A stretch of DNA of 28,246 nucleotides from a bacterium (lineage in GTDB: Bacteria; Bacillota; Bacilli; Lactobacillales; Streptococcaceae): the NCBI GenBank assembly GCA_905221385.1, contig CAJNCV010000017.1, positions 1-28,246 of the forward strand, given 5' to 3'. The position numbers were made by a program, and so were the translations under genes. Shown here piece after piece: positions 25,562 to 28,246 of the stretch. The notes under the pieces were generated by a model, which was not told the origin of the DNA, did no database searches, and saw only the letters and a list, made by a program, of their open reading frames with translations. Positions within the stretch are counted from its first letter, which is position 1; each line of letters starts with the position of its first letter.

Positions 25562-25637
25562 TTAATAGGGAGATTATTATGAAAAAGAAAAGTTTAGGAT
25601 ATTTGTTACAACAAGTTAGGAGGTCTTCTTGTAACTG
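25537..25637 (-). ncRNA. CiaR-controlled small RNA (csRNA type)
   Basis: About 100 nt between purA and tadA with all the parts of a streptococcal csRNA. A CiaR-box promoter stands upstream. Near the 5' end GTTACAA and TTGTAAC can pair, bracketing GACCTCCTAAC. A second anti-Shine-Dalgarno stretch, AATCTCCC, lies in the middle. A terminator hairpin GTCACCG-CATT-CGGTGGC plus seven T (25537-25561) ends it. The CUCC stretches could pair with ribosome sites; in pneumococcus csRNAs repress comC and other mRNAs this way. The 5' end is estimated as six bases after the -10. I cannot say which csRNA paralogue it is. Confidence 0.8.
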
Positions 25638-25642
25638 TCTAT

Positions 25643-25675
25643 AGTATACCCAACCTGTCTTAAACTAATCTTAAA
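25643..25675 (-). promoter_or_regulatory. CiaR box and -10 of the csRNA
   Basis: TTTAAG-ATTAG-TTTAAG (25659-25675) on the minus strand is a perfect match to the CiaR direct repeat TTTAAG-N5-TTTAAG. It lies ten bases upstream of the -10 TATACT (25643-25648), the spacing reported for CiaR-activated promoters. The box begins seven bases after the purA stop. Confidence 0.85.
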
Positions 25676-25681
25676 AATCTC

Positions 25682-27041
<1,360 letters not shown>

Positions 27042-27046
27042 AATTT

Positions 27047-27075
27047 ATTATAATAAAACTTCATCATTTTTTCAA
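27047..27075 (-). promoter_or_regulatory. Promoter of purA
   Basis: TTGAAA (27070-27075), 17-base spacer, TATAAT (27047-27052) on the minus strand, a near-consensus vegetative promoter about 80 bases before purA. Confidence 0.82.
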
Positions 27076-27171
27076 GACTCAGCGTAGAAACATCTGGAAA
27101 TTCTCTCCATTTAAAAATATCTAAAGAGAAATAATTGTTAATTACTATTAATATAATCTCATCAGTTGCTT

Positions 27172-27184
27172 ATTGTTCGTTTTT
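27172..27184 (-). promoter_or_regulatory. Candidate PurR box upstream of purA
   Basis: The minus strand reads AAAAACGAACAAT, 12 of 13 positions of the lactococcal-type PurR box AWWWCCGAACWWT. It lies about 95 bases upstream of the purA -35, further than the usual position, so its role is uncertain. Confidence 0.35.
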
Positions 27185-27219
27185 TAATAACTTTGACTCA
27201 ATTATAAATAAAATTCTTT

Positions 27220-27241
27220 TTCATCACAAATTCATCACAAA
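27220..27241. repeat. Perfect 11-bp tandem duplication in the comW 3' end
   Basis: TTCATCACAAA occurs twice without a gap (27220-27230 and 27231-27241). Removing one copy restores a 78-codon comW. Confidence 0.92.
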
Positions 27242-27445
27242 TTTTTCTAAAAATAAACGATAGGATGTTCTAAAATGATAGATAATAAAATCTCTTTCAT
27301 CAGTGATCTTATAGCGAATTAAATAATAATGCAAATAATCAAGATGTGTGGCTTCCCATTTCGTTTTATCAGCAAATAATCCATTGTACTCCTGCTCAAC
27401 AGCATCACAAAATTCAATAATTTGTTCATAGATATCTTGAAACAT
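27224..27445 (-). CDS. comW: Competence protein ComW, C-terminally altered
   Basis: ComW stabilises and activates the alternative sigma factor ComX during competence. The reading frame begins MFQDIYEQIIEFCDAVEQEY and contains FADKTKWEATHLDYLHYYLI and ERDFIIYHFRTSYRLFLEK, matching pneumococcal ComW along its length. As present it has 73 residues and ends KFVMNL. With one copy of the 11-bp repeat removed the frame would end KFVMKKNFIYN, 78 residues, the usual length. So the last seven residues are replaced by two. The start at 27445 matches the family; an ATG seven codons upstream is longer than expected. A ComE-type repeat precedes it. Confidence 0.88.
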   Translation of the reverse strand: MFQDIYEQIIEFCDAVEQEYNGLFADKTKWEATHLDYLHYYLIRYKITDERDFIIYHFRTSYRLFLEKFVMNL

Positions 27446-27516
27446 CCTCAATAATCTCCATTTCATTTTTTTATAGTATTAGGATACCAAAAATTTAAAA
27501 GCTTTAGTCCAAAATT

Positions 27517-27547
27517 CCTGTAAAGTAAAAATATCAACCTAAACGAA
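27517..27547 (-). promoter_or_regulatory. ComE-type direct repeat of comW
   Basis: TTCGTTTAGG (27538-27547) and ACTTTACAGG (27517-27526) on the minus strand have a 21-bp period. TTTGGT followed by TATCCT lies 30 bases downstream, the same layout as at comAB. comW is a ComE-controlled early gene in pneumococcus. Confidence 0.7.
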
Positions 27548-27681
27548 CAAAAAATAAAAAACACTGTAAGAACAGAGGAATAGTAGTCTATTTCAAAATT
27601 GATTACAGATAATTTTTCCTCTATTATACTCACAGCGTGTGAGATAAGCTATAAGCTTTTGTACCATTTTCCTCCACTTAC

Positions 27682-28036
27682 AGAGCGAAATTGATTGAAA
27701 ATTCTCCTATGACCGATATTGCCCATCAGCTTTCCATTTCAACTCTATCGACCTACTTTTCACATGCATTTGACAAATAAAGAAATTCTTGACAAGCTCT
27801 TAAGTTATTCAAAAGACTTGAAACGCCACTATGATCTCTATCAGCTCTTGCTTTTCCACTTTCAGAATAAGGAGGCAGACAAATTTTTCGGACTCATCAA
27901 GGACAATCTAAAGTAGGTTCATCCTCTTTCTTATCAAGCAAAATGCCTTTGGTTTTCGGAATTTTAAAAATTTCAAAAAGCGTATTTCCTCGCTCTAAAC
28001 ATCAAAAAAGAAAGGACGAAATCTGTCCTTTCTTGA
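27682..28036 (+). pseudogene. ISL3-family transposase remnant
   Basis: Pieces of an ISL3/IS1167-type transposase: KLIENSPMTDIAHQLSIST from about 27688, then after a large internal deletion and a frame change near 27752 YRPTFHMHLTNKEILDKLLS through FGLIKDNLK (stop at 27914), and after a further deletion the tail ALNIKKERTKSVLS ending at TGA 28034-28036. The central catalytic region is missing. The insertion sits between comW and the rRNA operon. No terminal inverted repeats were found by eye. Confidence 0.82.
28003..28034 (-). terminator. Terminator of the rRNA-tRNA operon
   Basis: AAGAAAGGAC (28008-28017) and GTCCTTTCTT (28025-28034) form a 10-bp stem with a 7-base loop; the minus strand continues TTTTTT. 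It lies inside the transposase remnant's last codons. Confidence 0.75.
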
Positions 28037-28091
28037 ATTTAGTTAACTTCAACCTATTACAGCTGATAAAGAGCTTCTACACTACACTATA

Positions 28092-28165
28092 CTCCGCCAG
28101 TAGGACTCGAACCTACGACATCATGATTAACAGTCATGCGCTACTACCAACTGAGCTATGGCGGA
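28092..28165 (-). tRNA. tRNA-Asn (anticodon GTT)
   Basis: A 74-nt cloverleaf: acceptor TCCGCCA / TGGCGGA, D-arm with AGCTCAGTTGG, anticodon loop CTGTTAA with GTT at 28129-28131, T-arm GGTTCGAGTCC, discriminator G. CCA is not encoded. It follows the 5S rRNA by five bases. Confidence 0.97.
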
Positions 28166-28170
28166 TAAAA

Positions 28171-28246
28171 GCTAAGCGACTTCCATATCTCACAGGGGGC
28201 AACCCCCAACTACTTCCGGCGTTCTAGGGCTTAACTTCTGTGTTCG
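28171..28246 (-). rRNA. rrf: 5S ribosomal RNA, 3' part
   Basis: The minus strand reads CGAACACAGAAGTTAAGCCC at the window edge, then GCCGGAAGTAGTTGGGGGTTG and ends GAAGTCGCTTAGC, matching the streptococcal 5S rRNA 3' two thirds. The 5' part lies outside the window. The 3' end at 28171 is estimated. Confidence 0.95.

Noticed and set aside
25579..25644. Plus-strand 21-codon ORF with a GGGAG ribosome-like site between tadA and purA
   Set aside because: It is the exact antisense of the csRNA; the purine-rich motifs that look like ribosome sites are complements of its anti-Shine-Dalgarno CUCC stretches.
27943..28227. 94-codon plus-strand ORF near the right edge
   Set aside because: It runs through the tRNA-Asn gene and the 5S rRNA in antisense and has no ribosome site.

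Overview
The window comes from a Streptococcus of the mitis group (S. mitis, S. oralis or S. pneumoniae type). The protein families, the low GC, the chromosomal order rRNA operon - tRNA-Asn - comW - purA - tadA - ffs - dut - radA, and the genes plsX, acpP, comA, comB and the purine genes all fit the stretch just after the replication origin in that group. It is shown in reverse, so almost every gene is on the minus strand and reads from high to low coordinates. The species is inferred from remembered family sequences and gene order, not from a database search.

Reading with transcription, from the right edge: the 3' part of 5S rRNA and tRNA-Asn(GTT); a decayed ISL3-type transposase; comW behind a ComE-type direct repeat; purA behind a structured leader; a CiaR-box small RNA of the csRNA type; tadA; the 4.5S/SRP RNA (ffs); a late-competence operon dut - histidine phosphatase - radA followed by beta-carbonic anhydrase; prs; a CoA-binding protein; a YeiH-type transporter (the only plus-strand protein gene); and the operon araT-recO-plsX-acpP.

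The most unusual part lies between acpP and comA (about 14.5-15.8 kb). Two ComX (cin) boxes each stand exactly 32 bases ahead of a strongly ribosome-bound 16-codon ORF. The two ORFs encode related tryptophan-rich peptides, MYVTGLYPWFIKWLLK and MISVIYPIWFLKWFKA, with WF(I/L)KW at the same position. The second ORF leads into a CibAB-like two-peptide bacteriocin pair with double-glycine leaders and a small membrane protein that is probably its immunity protein. Next comes comAB, the exporter, behind its own ComE-type repeat.

Two competence genes look damaged at their 3' ends. comA has an apparent deletion of about 11 bases that shifts the last 20 codons out of frame. comW has a perfect 11-bp tandem duplication that replaces its last seven codons with two. 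Both are readable directly from the sequence; their effect on competence is unknown.

The left third is the purine operon purC-purL-purF-purM-purN-(GNAT)-purH, with an acetyltransferase gene inserted between purN and purH and a diverged second copy of the purC 3' end after purC. Beyond purH are a small element with inverted-repeat ends, a dead relBE toxin-antitoxin pair (relE has four in-frame stops) and, at the edge, the start of a possible DNA-methylase-like gene.
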